From Pedomonas mirosovicensis (GTDB lineage: Bacteria > Pseudomonadota > Alphaproteobacteria > Sphingomonadales > Sphingomonadaceae), in NCBI RefSeq assembly GCF_022569295.1, contig NZ_JAKFIA010000001.1, positions 2,061,001-2,125,000 of the forward strand: 64,000 bases of DNA. The letters are read 5' to 3'. Shown here piece by piece: positions 1-10,760 of the stretch (position 1 is its first letter; each line of letters starts with the position of its first letter). Both the position numbers and the translations under genes were made by a program. The notes beneath the pieces are model-generated. The model was not told where the DNA came from. It was given only the letters and a program-made list of their open reading frames with translations, and did no database searches.

Positions 1-433
1 TATATTTTTCAACCCCATCTCTAATTATCATCATTGCCTTAAGAGATATCTCCAAACTATAACCAACCAACATCAACACAATAGCACAGTACTGGCTGTC
101 ACATATGCCACGAACAGACTCTGGCATATTTGAGAAATTTGGCTCTTGTTTAAATAAAACAACAGCAGCCTCTGACAATGCATTAGCCTGAGACATCCAA
201 AGAATTGGGTTTTTCAGGTCTTCTGCTGTTGCAGGCTTGCTTAAATCAACTTGAAATCCTGCCATTTCACATGCCATACCCCACTTTAAATGCGCCAAGG
301 CGCTATACCCTAAAGGGTCGCTTTTAAAATGCTCGCGACCTGGCGTTAAAATATGGAACATTTCACCCCCTGCTCTACCTGCCAGACCAAAAGATGACGT
401 AATTCTTTTATGTTTTTCCAATCTTGCCATCAT
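1..433 (-). CDS. AT-rich hypothetical protein, 3' end outside the window; possibly HEPN-like helical
   Basis: An uninterrupted minus-strand reading frame of 144 codons starts at ATG 433 (a second ATG is at 430) and runs off the left edge. A purine-rich stretch, GGGGGGTAAAG, lies about 9 bases upstream of the ATG. The product starts MMARLEKHKR and looks mostly helical. Near the cut end it reads LVGYSLEISLKAMMII, which resembles the 'GysxElxLKaxl' helix common in HEPN-type and related helical domains; that assignment is tentative. GC is 41% over bases 1-420 by direct count, far below the recO and parC genes beside it, and codons such as AAA, TTA and ATT are frequent. I infer horizontally acquired DNA ending just before recO. 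Function unknown; a toxin or defence gene is possible if HEPN is right. Confidence 0.6.
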   Translation of the reverse strand, partial: MMARLEKHKRITSSFGLAGRAGGEMFHILTPGREHFKSDPLGYSALAHLKWGMACEMAGFQVDLSKPATAEDLKNPILWMSQANALSEAAVVLFKQEPNFSNMPESVRGICDSQYCAIVLMLVGYSLEISLKAMMIIRDGVEKY

Positions 434-514
434 TATAAAATTTCTTTACCCCCCGGAAAAAGCCGCATTCTTACATACATGAATGCCGCTCTTCACTAAT
501 CAAAGTGTTTCTCC

Positions 515-1300
515 ATGCACTGGTCTGGCCCTGCCATCATCCTGTCCACCGCGTCTCACGGCGAGAGCGGGGCGATCGTGCGCGTGATGACGGCGGACAG
601 CGGGTTGATCGCGGGCTATGTGCGGGGCGGCTCGAGCAGGCGTCTGCGCCCCGCGCTGCTGCCCGGCAACCGGGTGAAGGCGGAGTGGCGCACGCGGGTT
701 GAATCCCAGCTGGGCCACATGACGGTGGAGCTGGACCATTCGTCGGCTCCCATCATGTGGGGGCCGCGTCTCGGCACAGCGATTCTGGACTGGGCGACGG
801 CCTTGACCGCCGCCGCGCTGCCGGAGCGCCAGCCTTATCCGGCGGTGCATGAGGCCCTCTCCAGCCTTTTGACCATCATGGAGATGACCAGCGACCCCCG
901 CGCCTGGGCGGCAACGCTGGTGCGCTACGAGCTGATCCTGCTCAGCGAGCTGGGCTTCGGGCTCGACCTTACCCACTGCGTCGCCACCGGCACGGTGGAG
1001 GAACTGGCGTTCGTCAGTCCCAAGTCCTCGCAGGCGGTGTGCCGGGAGGCAGGGCTGCCCTACGCCGACCGCCTGCTGCCCCTGCCCGCCTTTTTGCAGC
1101 CGGGCGGCGTACCCACCGGCCAGTGGCCGGACTGGCCCGCCATCGCCGACGGCCTGAAGCTCACCGGCCATTTTCTCGATCGGGACATTCTCGTTGGCCG
1201 CACCCAGAGCCTGTGGGAAGCGCGCCACCGCATTGAATCCATTGTTTCTCGCGAACACAACGAGAACAACAGTAGCCCTGCGGCGGGCAAGCCGCTATAA
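515..1300 (+). CDS. recO: DNA repair protein RecO
   Basis: RecO mediates RecA loading in the RecFOR gap-repair pathway by binding SSB and annealing DNA. The 261-residue product begins [20 protein letters not shown], the typical RecO N-terminal OB-fold start (strand, then HGE-x-x-AI). The middle has the expected helical segment, [19 protein letters not shown]. The length fits the family (about 240-260). No strong Shine-Dalgarno is visible before ATG 515, but homology supports this start. It is followed after 8 bases by parC, so the two are probably co-transcribed. It is the first backbone gene after the AT-rich left edge. Confidence 0.93.
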   Translation: MHWSGPAIILSTASHGESGAIVRVMTADSGLIAGYVRGGSSRRLRPALLPGNRVKAEWRTRVESQLGHMTVELDHSSAPIMWGPRLGTAILDWATALTAAALPERQPYPAVHEALSSLLTIMEMTSDPRAWAATLVRYELILLSELGFGLDLTHCVATGTVEELAFVSPKSSQAVCREAGLPYADRLLPLPAFLQPGGVPTGQWPDWPAIADGLKLTGHFLDRDILVGRTQSLWEARHRIESIVSREHNENNSSPAAGKPL

Positions 1301-1308
1301 GCATTGCC

Positions 1309-3552
<2,244 letters not shown>

Positions 3553-3665
3553 GGCCAGCACAGCCTTAGGACAGGATGGGATATCCTGCGGCTAGGGAAG
3601 TGCGACCAAAGGGCTTGAGAAGCCGCGATCTTCCGCAATCGGGCCGGAACAAGCTCTGAAAACAC

Positions 3666-3697
3666 GAAAGCCCCGGTGATGCCACCGGGGCTTTTCG
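3666..3697. terminator. Bidirectional intrinsic terminator between parC and the cytochrome c gene
   Basis: A stem AAGCCCCGGTG / CACCGGGGCTT with a 4-base loop is flanked by A-rich sequence on the left and TTTTCGTTT on the right. It separates convergent genes and would stop transcription in both directions. Confidence 0.85.
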
Positions 3698-3739
3698 TTT
3701 CAGCCAGGGCCTGAGCAGCCGGGGCTGCGGCCCCTCGTC

Positions 3740-4114
3740 CTATTCCTCAGTCGGGTTGGTTTTGAGGTAGGCGATCAGGTTCGCCCGGTCCTCCGGCTTC
3801 GGCACGCGGAACATCATGGATGTGCCCTTCACCATCGCCGTGGGGTTGGCGAGGAAGGTGTCCAGCGTCTTCTCGTCCCAGGTGATGCCGGAAGAGGCCA
3901 TGGCCTTGCTGTACTTGAACTCCTGCTGGCCGGCCTTCCGGCCGAACACGCCGGCGAGGGTCGGGCCCATCATGTTCTCGCCCGGCACCAGGGAATGGCA
4001 GGTCGAGCAGCGCTTGAACACCTTGGCGCCCGCTGCCGGGTCGCCGTCAGCCGCTGCCGGAGTCGCGGCGGCCATCATCGCCATTACGCCAATCAGGGAA
4101 AAGCGGATCAACAA
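3740..4114 (-). CDS. Periplasmic class I cytochrome c (c2-like)
   Basis: A soluble electron carrier of the periplasm. From the proposed TTG start the 124-residue precursor has a signal peptide (hydrophobic stretch 5-18, cleavage predicted after AAA at 20-22). The heme-binding motif CSTCH is at 36-40, and GTSMMF near residue 100 supplies the axial Met, as in cytochrome c2. The TTG at 4114 is chosen because AAGGAGA lies 8 bases upstream; an in-frame ATG at 4171 would put about 19 polar residues before the signal peptide. It stands alone, convergent to parC. Its redox partners (bc1 complex, cytochrome oxidase) cannot be deduced here. Confidence 0.87.
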   Translation of the reverse strand: MLIRFSLIGVMAMMAAATPAAADGDPAAGAKVFKRCSTCHSLVPGENMMGPTLAGVFGRKAGQQEFKYSKAMASSGITWDEKTLDTFLANPTAMVKGTSMMFRVPKPEDRANLIAYLKTNPTEE

Positions 4115-4315
4115 AACACCGTCTCCTTCTTTACCGTGCCCGTTGCGCTGCGCGGCACTGATTGCCCGCATCGCTTGTTGTCGTTGGTCCGCCTCACCCT
4201 ATCGGATGGATGCCCCCGCGCCAACAGCCGCGCTTCCCTTTCGCCAACGGTTCAGCTTTTCCAGGGCAGCGCCAAGCGGCTACCATGGCCTGCAAGGACG
4301 GCAAGGGAGACAAGC

Positions 4316-4603
4316 ATGGCATCAGGCGCCAGGCAGCTTTGGGCGGAGCGGGTGCGGGCCCGCTTTCCAGCCTGCCCCGGCTACTTCCGGGACGAGATTG
4401 CCGAACGGCTGGCCGTCCGCCTCGTCCCGCCGGGGCTGGAGCGGCAGGCGGTGGAGGAAATGGCCCGCTCGGTCATCCGCCACCAGCTGACGGACTACGA
4501 CTCCCTGCTGGCCGAGCACACCCTCAGCCGGGAGGAAGCCCGGCAGATCGTCGAGATGGAGGTGGAGGACTGGCTGGCCGAATGGCAGGGCGGCAAGGCC
4601 TAG
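4316..4603 (+). CDS. DUF2293-like protein
   Basis: A 95-residue soluble protein of unknown function. The pattern FPACP near the N-terminus, then AVEEMARSVIRHQLTDYDSLL and REEARQIVEMEVEDWLAEW, matches the DUF2293 layout I know (an RH-x-x-TDYD-x-LL core followed by an arginine-rich helix and a terminal Trp). The start at ATG 4316 is supported by AAGGGAGA 4 bases upstream; an open frame further left overlaps the cytochrome gene antisense and is not used. It converges on an unknown minus-strand gene 16 bases downstream. No partner is obvious. Confidence 0.72.
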   Translation: MASGARQLWAERVRARFPACPGYFRDEIAERLAVRLVPPGLERQAVEEMARSVIRHQLTDYDSLLAEHTLSREEARQIVEMEVEDWLAEWQGGKA

Positions 4604-4619
4604 CCTGCCCCACAGCCGC

Positions 4620-5144
4620 TCAGGCGCGATACGCCCCGGCGGGAGCGGCCTGATCCTCGCACAGGGCAACAAGGCTGTCATCGAGCAGGCCGCGCGCGCC
4701 AGGCGTCAGGCGCTCTCCCGCAAGCTGCGCGATCGCCAGCTTCTCCAGAAGCATCGCCTGCCGGCAGCTCTGGATGGTGCCGCGCAACAGCGCGGCGGCA
4801 AGGCTCGTCGCGGAGCCTTCCTCCTGAAGCTGGGCCCGGCGCTCCAGCGTCGCGATCAGCTCGCGGCACTGGCGCAAGGCGCTTCCATGCGCGGCGCGAA
4901 TGGCGGACAGCAGCGCCCCGGCCACGGGCTCCCCGGCTTCCGCGTCGAACCATGCCTCCAGCCGCTCCTGCCCATGCCGGGCGCAAAGCTCCAGCGCCGT
5001 TTCAACCATGTCGCGCAGCATGGGCGTAATGGTGCGCTGGCGCGCGCCGGGCGCGCCCGAGGTTGCGGCTTCAAGGGCCCTGCAATACCGCTCCAGACGG
5101 CTGTGGTCGGCGACCAGCCGCATCAGGTCGAGTTCCGTAATCAT
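4620..5144 (-). CDS. Hypothetical helical protein
   Basis: I do not recognise this 174-residue product. It starts MITELDLMRLVADHSRLERY and is almost entirely predicted helix, rich in Ala, Leu, Arg and Glu, with no signal peptide, membrane segment or known motif. Its composition and codon use match the neighbours, so it is likely a real native gene. The start is uncertain: ATG 5144 gives the best N-terminus, while ATG 5201 would add 19 residues. Neither has a convincing Shine-Dalgarno. It lies convergent to the DUF2293 gene. Confidence 0.55.
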   Translation of the reverse strand: MITELDLMRLVADHSRLERYCRALEAATSGAPGARQRTITPMLRDMVETALELCARHGQERLEAWFDAEAGEPVAGALLSAIRAAHGSALRQCRELIATLERRAQLQEEGSATSLAAALLRGTIQSCRQAMLLEKLAIAQLAGERLTPGARGLLDDSLVALCEDQAAPAGAYRA

Positions 5145-5337
5145 GTGCCAGCAGCGCTCTCGCCGCCCAGGGGAGCCATTGCCCGCTTGGTATGCCATCA
5201 TTGCGGCTGATCCCGAAAATGTTTCGTGGTGGACTGGTTGGCTTATCCTCCTGCCAGCCGGCGCCTATGCCCGCATTGATCCTGGTCAAGACTATAACCG
5301 CAGGACTTCGCTTGGGTTTCCCTTTAGGGCGCGCGCA

Positions 5338-5658
5338 TCAGGCCCGCTCGGCCAGCTTGAGGCCAACGACCCCCGCCACCACCAGCAGGATCGAGGCGAT
5401 GCGGAACAGGGTTGCGGGCTCCCGGAACAGGACAATGCCCATCACCGCGCCGCCGACGGCCCCCACGCCCATCCACACCGCATAGGCGGTGCCCACGGGA
5501 ATGAACCGCGTCGCCTGCGAGAGCAGCCACATGCTGACAAAGGCAGCAATGGCAAAGCCCACGGACGGCCACGCGCGGGTGAAACCGTCCGACATTTTCA
5601 TGAAGTACATCCAGGCCACTTCCAGCAGCCCGGCCACGAACAGCAGTATCCAGCCCAT
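5338..5658 (-). CDS. gdx: SMR-family guanidinium exporter (Gdx/SugE type)
   Basis: A 106-residue four-helix inner-membrane protein of the small multidrug resistance family, which works as a dual-topology dimer. The first helix carries the essential glutamate in GLLEVAWMYFMK. The helix 3 and 4 patterns PVGTAYAVWMGVGAVGG and GIVLF-E are close to E. coli SugE/Gdx rather than EmrE, so guanidinium/H+ antiport is the best guess. ATG 5658 has GGAGG 8 bases upstream. The gene starts 31 bases after tatC stops and is the last of the long minus-strand run. I see no guanidine riboswitch, so expression is probably tied to the tat operon. Confidence 0.85.
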   Translation of the reverse strand: MGWILLFVAGLLEVAWMYFMKMSDGFTRAWPSVGFAIAAFVSMWLLSQATRFIPVGTAYAVWMGVGAVGGAVMGIVLFREPATLFRIASILLVVAGVVGLKLAERA

Positions 5659-5689
5659 GATGACAGCCTCCAGCTGTAAATCATGGAAC

Positions 5690-6487
5690 TTAGTCTGTTC
5701 GGATGACATCTCCTTGTCCAGCGGTCGCCGCAGCGTCGCGCCGGTTCATGATGCGAATGCAGATGATGGAGACTTCGTAGAGCAGGCACAGCGGCACCGC
5801 CAGCATGAGCTGGGAGATGACGTCCGGCGGCGTCACCACGGCGGCGACGGCGAAGGAGAGAACGATGGCATAGCGCCGCCCCTTCACCAGCGTCTCGAGC
5901 GAGAGGATGCCCACCCGCGCCAGCAGCACCAGCAGCACCGGCAGGAGAAAGGCGAAGCCGAAGGCGAGGATCATGTGCATGACGAGCGACAGGTAATCGC
6001 CCATCGCCGGCAGGGCTTCCTGCGCGACGCCGCCCAGTTCGCTGTGGTTCTCGAAGCTGAGGAAGAAGCGGAACGCGGCCGGCATCACGAAGAAGTAGGC
6101 CAGCGCCGCGCCCATCAGGAACAGCACCGGCGTCGCGATGAGGAACGGCAGCAGCGCCTTCTTCTCGTTGCGGTAGAGGCCGGGGGCGATGAACAGCCAG
6201 ATCTGGTTGGCGATGATCGGGAAGGCCACGAAGAACCCGGAGAACAGCGCCACCTTCAGCTGCACGAAAAAGGCTTCGTACAGTTTGGTGTAGATGAGCT
6301 TCGCCCCTTCCCGGCCGCCGAAGGCCACGGCCAGCGGCTTGGTGAGGAAGGCGAAGATGTGGTCGGCGAAGTAGAAGCTGACGGCGCAGGCCAGCGCCAG
6401 CGCCAGCACGGCATAGAGCAGGCGCTGGCGCAGCTCGATCAGGTGATCGAGCAGCGGCGCCTTGGTTTCGTCGATGTCATTAATCAC
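5690..6487 (-). CDS. tatC: Sec-independent protein translocase TatC
   Basis: TatC is the multispanning receptor of the twin-arginine pathway, binding RR signal peptides with TatB and exporting folded proteins. The 265-residue protein has the N-terminal HLIELRQRLL motif and six membrane helices, including FLMGAALAYFFVMPAAFRFF and the YAIVLSFAVAAVVTPPDV segment, all diagnostic of TatC. It begins with GTG at 6487, overlapping the tatB stop by the 4-base GTGA, which implies translational coupling. The last residues are a short polar cytoplasmic tail. Confidence 0.95.
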   Translation of the reverse strand: MINDIDETKAPLLDHLIELRQRLLYAVLALALACAVSFYFADHIFAFLTKPLAVAFGGREGAKLIYTKLYEAFFVQLKVALFSGFFVAFPIIANQIWLFIAPGLYRNEKKALLPFLIATPVLFLMGAALAYFFVMPAAFRFFLSFENHSELGGVAQEALPAMGDYLSLVMHMILAFGFAFLLPVLLVLLARVGILSLETLVKGRRYAIVLSFAVAAVVTPPDVISQLMLAVPLCLLYEVSIICIRIMNRRDAAATAGQGDVIRTD

Positions 6488-6957
6488 AGACGTTGCTCCG
6501 ACGCCGCGCGCGGCGCGTCCTCCGTCACGCGGGCCTCGGCGGCGTCAACCGGCACGGTGGCGGCGGCGCCGGCGGCCTCTTCCCGGTCATCATCGGTGGA
6601 TGGCTCGGTAGGAGACGGCTCGGTAGGAGACGGGGCGGTAGGGGTAGCGGTGGTCGTTGCGGCAGCGGGCGCGCTCACGGCGGAGTCCGCGGCAGAGAAG
6701 ACCTGTGCCGCTTCCCCCGGTGTCCGCGGGGCGGGCTCCGGGTCGGGGTGCTCCCGCATGATGCGTTCCCGCTGTTCCTGAAATTCGGCTTCCTGCATCA
6801 TCTGCTCGAAACCGGAGCGGATCTGGGACGTCAAGGCGCGACCCCGGCGAATCCACTGGCCAACGGCGCGCATCAGCTTGGGCAGGTCCTTGGGACCCAC
6901 CACCAGCAGCGCGACGATCGCCACGAGCAGCAGCTCGGAAGAGGCAATGTCAAACAT
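6484..6957 (-). CDS. tatB: Sec-independent protein translocase TatB
   Basis: TatB partners TatC in the Tat receptor complex. The 157-residue protein has the membrane anchor SSELLLVAIVALLVVGPKDLP, with the conserved Glu at its start and the GP hinge. An amphipathic helix follows (KLMRAVGQWIRRGRALTSQI), then a long low-complexity Ala/Pro/Thr/Glu tail. Within the tail a 15-bp unit (6602-6631 on the plus strand) is repeated twice and encodes PTEPS repeats, so this part could vary in length between strains. It lies between tatA and tatC in one operon. Confidence 0.93.
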   Translation of the reverse strand: MFDIASSELLLVAIVALLVVGPKDLPKLMRAVGQWIRRGRALTSQIRSGFEQMMQEAEFQEQRERIMREHPDPEPAPRTPGEAAQVFSAADSAVSAPAAATTTATPTAPSPTEPSPTEPSTDDDREEAAGAAATVPVDAAEARVTEDAPRAASEQRL

Positions 6958-6981
6958 CTCGGAAGCCGTTCAGGGCCGAAA

Positions 6982-7224
6982 TCAGCTCTTGGCTTCTTCC
7001 TTGGTCGTGCCCGCGGACTCGACCCGGTCAGTGCCCGCAATCCGCTGTTGCGGCTGGGGGGCGGCCGGCTGGTTGTGGGTTTCGGGCTCGTCGGTGATGC
7101 CCTTCTTGAAGCTTTTGATGCCCTTGGCAACGTCGCCCATGATGTCCGAAATCCGGCCACGCCCGAAGAGCAGGATGACGACCAGGATCAGGACTGCCCA
7201 ATGCAGCAAGCTAAAGCTGCCCAT
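6982..7224 (-). CDS. tatA: Sec-independent protein translocase TatA
   Basis: TatA oligomers form the Tat conduit. The 80-residue product has a short N-terminal membrane helix ([20 protein letters not shown]) with the FG hinge. An amphipathic helix with [10 protein letters not shown] follows, and then a charged tail. ATG 7224 is preferred because GAGGAG lies 7 bases upstream; an in-frame ATG at 7266 would add 14 polar residues before the membrane helix and spoil the N-out anchor. The order is tatA-tatB-tatC downstream of scpB, the usual alphaproteobacterial arrangement. Confidence 0.94.
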   Translation of the reverse strand: MGSFSLLHWAVLILVVILLFGRGRISDIMGDVAKGIKSFKKGITDEPETHNQPAAPQPQQRIAGTDRVESAGTTKEEAKS

Positions 7225-7331
7225 AAGTGAACTCCTCGTTTGGCCCCGGCGCATATGCGGAGCCATTAGCCTTCAGCGCGTATTTAAGGCGTTACCCGGC
7301 AACTTACCACAGATCAACTGCGGACGCGGCG

Positions 7332-8096
7332 TCACGCCCCATGGTCTTGCCCAACAACCCGTTCCGGATCATAGGGATGCGCGTCTTCCCCGTCCATCTC
7401 ATCAAGGTCCGTCTCGGCGTAAGCCTCTCCCGCTTCAGCCGATGCGTCGCCGTTTTCCGGGGATTCCGGGTCCAAAGGTTCCGATTCTTGGGCTTCCTCG
7501 GCCCCGTCGCCCTCGCCTTCAGCTTTGGGAGCAGCCGCGTTGGTGAGCTGCTGGGCCAGCTGCACGTCAATCGGCTCGAGCAAGCCCGCCGCCTTCAACT
7601 CCTCAAGGCCCGGCAGGTCCTTGATCGATTCCAGGCCGAAGTGAGCCAGGAACTCCAGCGTGGTGCCATAGACCACCGGGCGGCCCGGCGCCTCGCGCCG
7701 GCCCACCGGCTTCACCCAGCCCGCCTCCATCAGGAGGTCGAGCGTGCCCTTGGAGAGGGAGACGCCGCGGATGTCCTCGATGTCCGCCCGGCTCACGGGC
7801 TGGTGGTAGGCGACAATCGCCAGCGTCTCGACCGCCGCGCGGGAGAGCCGCTTGCTCTCGTCCACTTCCTTCCGCATCAGGAAGGCGAGGTCCGGCGCGG
7901 TCTGGAATAGCCAGGTGCCGCCGCGCTTGACGAGGTTGACCCCCCGCCCCTCGTATTGCTCCACCAGCGCCTTGAGAAGCGCGCCCACGTCCGCGTCCTC
8001 CGGCAGGCGCTCGGCGATGTCGGCTTCCCTTAAAGGCTCGGTGGCGGCGAACAGAATGGCTTCCACCATACGCAGGTGGTCGGGGTTATAGGTCAT
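7332..8096 (-). CDS. scpB: Segregation and condensation protein B
   Basis: ScpB dimerises and binds ScpA in the SMC-ScpAB condensin that compacts and segregates the chromosome. The first 180 residues hold the two winged-helix domains (MVEAILFAATEPL, ETLAIVAYHQPVSRADIEDIRGV, YGTTLEFLAHFGL are all typical). An acidic, low-complexity C-terminal tail of about 70 residues follows. ATG 8096 overlaps the scpA stop by ATGA, so the two subunits are translationally coupled. Confidence 0.95.
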   Translation of the reverse strand: MTYNPDHLRMVEAILFAATEPLREADIAERLPEDADVGALLKALVEQYEGRGVNLVKRGGTWLFQTAPDLAFLMRKEVDESKRLSRAAVETLAIVAYHQPVSRADIEDIRGVSLSKGTLDLLMEAGWVKPVGRREAPGRPVVYGTTLEFLAHFGLESIKDLPGLEELKAAGLLEPIDVQLAQQLTNAAAPKAEGEGDGAEEAQESEPLDPESPENGDASAEAGEAYAETDLDEMDGEDAHPYDPERVVGQDHGA

Positions 8097-8902
8097 TCGC
8101 TGTCCCGTTTCTTCACGTAGAGCGGGCCGAACGGCTCCAGCTGCTGCACCTCGGCCTTGCCGAGGCGCGTCATCTCAAGCGTGGCAAGGAAGGTGCTGGC
8201 AAGCGCCGATCGGCGGAAGTCCATATCGCCGCCTTCCGGCAGGAACTGGGCGATGTCCGTCCACTGCACCGTGTGGCCGATCAGGCGCTCAAGCCGGCTC
8301 ATCGCCGCCTCCAGCGGCCACACCGGGCGGCGCTTGGGCTGGTAGGTCTGGCGGATGGTCTTGGCGCGGATCTCGGCGTAGGACTTCAGCAGCTCATAGA
8401 GCGTGCAGTCGAACGCCGCGCGTTTGACGATGGCGAGCCCTTCCGGGTTGCCGCGCGGGAACACGTCCCGCCCCAGCCGGTCGCGGCCGACCAGCCTTGC
8501 CGCCACGTCGCGGATCGCCTCCAGCCGCTGCAGCTGCAATTGCAGGCGGGCGGCCAGTTCCTCGGCGGAGGGCTCTTCCTCATCCTTCTCCGGCGGCAGC
8601 AGGAGGCGGCTCTTGAGGTAGGCCAGCCACGCGGCCATGACGAGGTAATCGGCCGCCAGTTCCAGGCGCAGGCGCCGCGCCTCGTTGATGAAGGCGAGAT
8701 ACTGCTCCACCAGCGCCAGAATGGAGATCTTGGCGAGGTCCACCTTCTGGAACCGCGCCATCTGGAGCAGGAGGTCGAGAGGCCCTTCGTAAGCTTCAAG
8801 ACGGAGGAACAGCGTCTCGCCCCCCATCCTCAGCCGGAGTGCCCTCCGCCGGGGGATCACCCCGGTTTCCGGCAATGCGTCGTTGGCCTCAGTCTCGTTC
8901 AT
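8093..8902 (-). CDS. scpA: Segregation and condensation protein A (kleisin)
   Basis: ScpA is the kleisin bridging SMC heads and recruiting ScpB. The 269-residue protein carries the signature FLRLEAYEGPLDLLLQMA near the N-terminus, the YLVMAAWLAYLKSRLLLP helix, and a C-terminal winged helix (ASTFLATLEMTRLGKAEVQQ). ATG 8902 is used; a TTG two codons upstream is also in frame. It follows nagZ by 27 bases and overlaps scpB. No SMC gene is present in the window. Confidence 0.94.
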   Translation of the reverse strand: MNETEANDALPETGVIPRRRALRLRMGGETLFLRLEAYEGPLDLLLQMARFQKVDLAKISILALVEQYLAFINEARRLRLELAADYLVMAAWLAYLKSRLLLPPEKDEEEPSAEELAARLQLQLQRLEAIRDVAARLVGRDRLGRDVFPRGNPEGLAIVKRAAFDCTLYELLKSYAEIRAKTIRQTYQPKRRPVWPLEAAMSRLERLIGHTVQWTDIAQFLPEGGDMDFRRSALASTFLATLEMTRLGKAEVQQLEPFGPLYVKKRDSE

Positions 8903-8929
8903 GCACAAGGGCTACCGGGGAAGGCCGTC

Positions 8930-9946
8930 TCAGGCAAGCGCCAGTAATGCGTCACGCTTGGCGGTGAGGCTGGCGATCAGCTCCTCGTCGCCGTGCGCCT
9001 CCGTCTTCGCCCAGCCCATGGCCGCCTCCAGTCGCGCCCGCGCCGCCTCGGAGATCTCCGGCAGAACGGACGCCACCTCCTGCATTTCGGCCAGAATGCC
9101 CGAGCAGTGCAGCACCACGTCGCAGCCCGCGTCCAAGCACCCCTGCGCCTTCTCGGCATAGCTGCCGCTGAGCGCCTTCATGTTGATATCGTCGGACATC
9201 AGCAGGCCAGAAAAGCCGATCTGCTCCCGGATCACTTGCGTGATGACCTTGGGCGAGAGGGTGGCGCAGCGCTCCGCGTCGATGGCGGTGTAGACCACGT
9301 GCGCGGTCATCGCCATGGGCGCATCGGCCAGCTTGGCAAAGGGCGCGAAGTCCTGCTCAAGGCTTTCCCACGGATCGTCCACCACCGGCAGCTCCAGGTG
9401 GCTGTCGCTGCGCGCCCGGCCGTGGCCGGGGATGTGCTTGATGACGCCGACGACACCGCCCTCGAGCAGACCCTCCAGCGTCGCCTTGCCGAGAGCGGCC
9501 ACCTGTGTGGGCTCGAAGCCGTAGGCGCGGTCCCCGATCACATCGTGCGCGCCTGTGACCGGCACGTCGAGCACCGGCAGGCAATCGACCGTGACGCCGA
9601 CGCTCCGCACCACCTCGGCGATGGCGCGGGCATTGAGCCGGGCCGCATCCATGGCCGAGACCGGCGAGACGTCGTAAAGATCGGCGAACCGTTTCGCGGG
9701 CGGAAACGCGGGCCAGTGCGGCGGCTTCAGCCGCGCGACGCGCCCGCCTTCCTGATCGATGAGAATAGGCAAGGCCTCGCCCCGGCCCGACAGGTCCTTC
9801 AGCGGATCGGTCAGCGCCTTCACCTGCTCCGGGTTCACGCAGTTGCGCTGGAACAGGATGTAGCCCGCCGGGTCGGTGGCGCGGAACAGCTCGCGTTCCG
9901 CATCCGTCAGGGCTGGCCCCTCAAGGCCGAAAAAAACTGGAATCAC
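8930..9946 (-). CDS. nagZ: Beta-N-acetylhexosaminidase NagZ
   Basis: NagZ is a cytoplasmic GH3 enzyme that removes GlcNAc from GlcNAc-anhydroMurNAc peptides during peptidoglycan recycling. The 338-residue length is typical. Visible motifs are DQEGGRV (64-70), KHIPGHG at 170-176 with the catalytic His of the mobile loop, and SDDINMKAL at 251-259 containing the nucleophilic Asp. There is no signal peptide. The start is GTG 9946 with GAGG about 10 bases upstream. It sits between a SPOR-domain gene and scpA in the same transcription unit. NagZ links recycling to AmpC induction in some species, but no ampR-ampC is visible here. Confidence 0.95.
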   Translation of the reverse strand: MIPVFFGLEGPALTDAERELFRATDPAGYILFQRNCVNPEQVKALTDPLKDLSGRGEALPILIDQEGGRVARLKPPHWPAFPPAKRFADLYDVSPVSAMDAARLNARAIAEVVRSVGVTVDCLPVLDVPVTGAHDVIGDRAYGFEPTQVAALGKATLEGLLEGGVVGVIKHIPGHGRARSDSHLELPVVDDPWESLEQDFAPFAKLADAPMAMTAHVVYTAIDAERCATLSPKVITQVIREQIGFSGLLMSDDINMKALSGSYAEKAQGCLDAGCDVVLHCSGILAEMQEVASVLPEISEAARARLEAAMGWAKTEAHGDEELIASLTAKRDALLALA

Positions 9947-9968
9947 GCGCGTGGCCTCACGAAAAGCC

Positions 9969-10760
9969 TTATTGATCCGCCACCAGGCAGGGCTGGCCCG
10001 CCTTCTTCAGCCGGGCGCACAGGCTATCCGCCCGCACCTTGAGGCTGACGGGCCCTGCCCGCAGGCGGTACATGGTCTTGTTGCCTGTCTTCACCGGCTG
10101 GATATCCGGGCTCAGCTTCTCCAGTTCCTTCTCATACTTCTGAGAGAACTGCTGCCAGCCCGCATTGGCCCGCTCGATGGAAGAGAAGGCCCCCAGCTGG
10201 AGGAAGTAGGCAGGTTTCCTTGGCGCTTCCGGCTTGGCCTCCTCCGCCTTGGCTTCGGGCTTGGGGGCGGCAGCCGTCTTCGGGGCCTGCGCGGCGGGCG
10301 GCACCAGTTGGGTCGGCCCTTCGGTGCCTTGCGCTGGTTCTGCCTGAAGCTGCTGCAGCTCCGGCGGAGGCGGCGGCGCCGGCCGCTCCACCGGCTGTTC
10401 GGGGCCTGTCGCCAGCTTGATCTCGGGCGCGGGGTCCTTGCCGCTCGCCACCTGGCCGATCATCATGCCCTCGCCGTCCACCTTCATGCCGCCGGGGTCC
10501 AGCGGCTTTTCGCGGAACGGCTCCTTGGGCGCGAGGATCAGCGGCGGCTCGCCGTTTTCGCCCGCGACGATGGCGCTGCCGTAGGGGTCGGTCTTCTCGC
10601 CGGACGAAATCGCCACAAGCGTGCCCACCAGCGCCACGACAAACACCGCCGCTCCGCCGATGAGCCACTTGCGCGACAATATCGTGTCGCCGTCCTCCGA
10701 GAGGGCGGCAGGTTCAAGCCACGGCGGGCTGTCGTCGTCGCCTCCACGGGCGCGCGCCAT
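9969..10760 (-). CDS. SPOR-domain inner-membrane protein
   Basis: SPOR domains bind glycan strands lacking stem peptides at the division septum. The 263-residue product has a cytoplasmic N-terminus, one membrane helix (about 32-52, WLIGGAAVFVVALVGTLVAI) and a long Pro/Ala/Glu-rich linker. A C-terminal SPOR domain (about 185-260) starts at AYFLQLGAFSSIERANAGW and ends RLRAGPVSLKVRADSLCARL. This is the FtsN-like layout, so a divisome accessory role is likely. Its ATG overlaps the argS stop by one base. A second SPOR protein lies at 13758-15251. Confidence 0.88.
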   Translation of the reverse strand: MARARGGDDDSPPWLEPAALSEDGDTILSRKWLIGGAAVFVVALVGTLVAISSGEKTDPYGSAIVAGENGEPPLILAPKEPFREKPLDPGGMKVDGEGMMIGQVASGKDPAPEIKLATGPEQPVERPAPPPPPELQQLQAEPAQGTEGPTQLVPPAAQAPKTAAAPKPEAKAEEAKPEAPRKPAYFLQLGAFSSIERANAGWQQFSQKYEKELEKLSPDIQPVKTGNKTMYRLRAGPVSLKVRADSLCARLKKAGQPCLVADQ

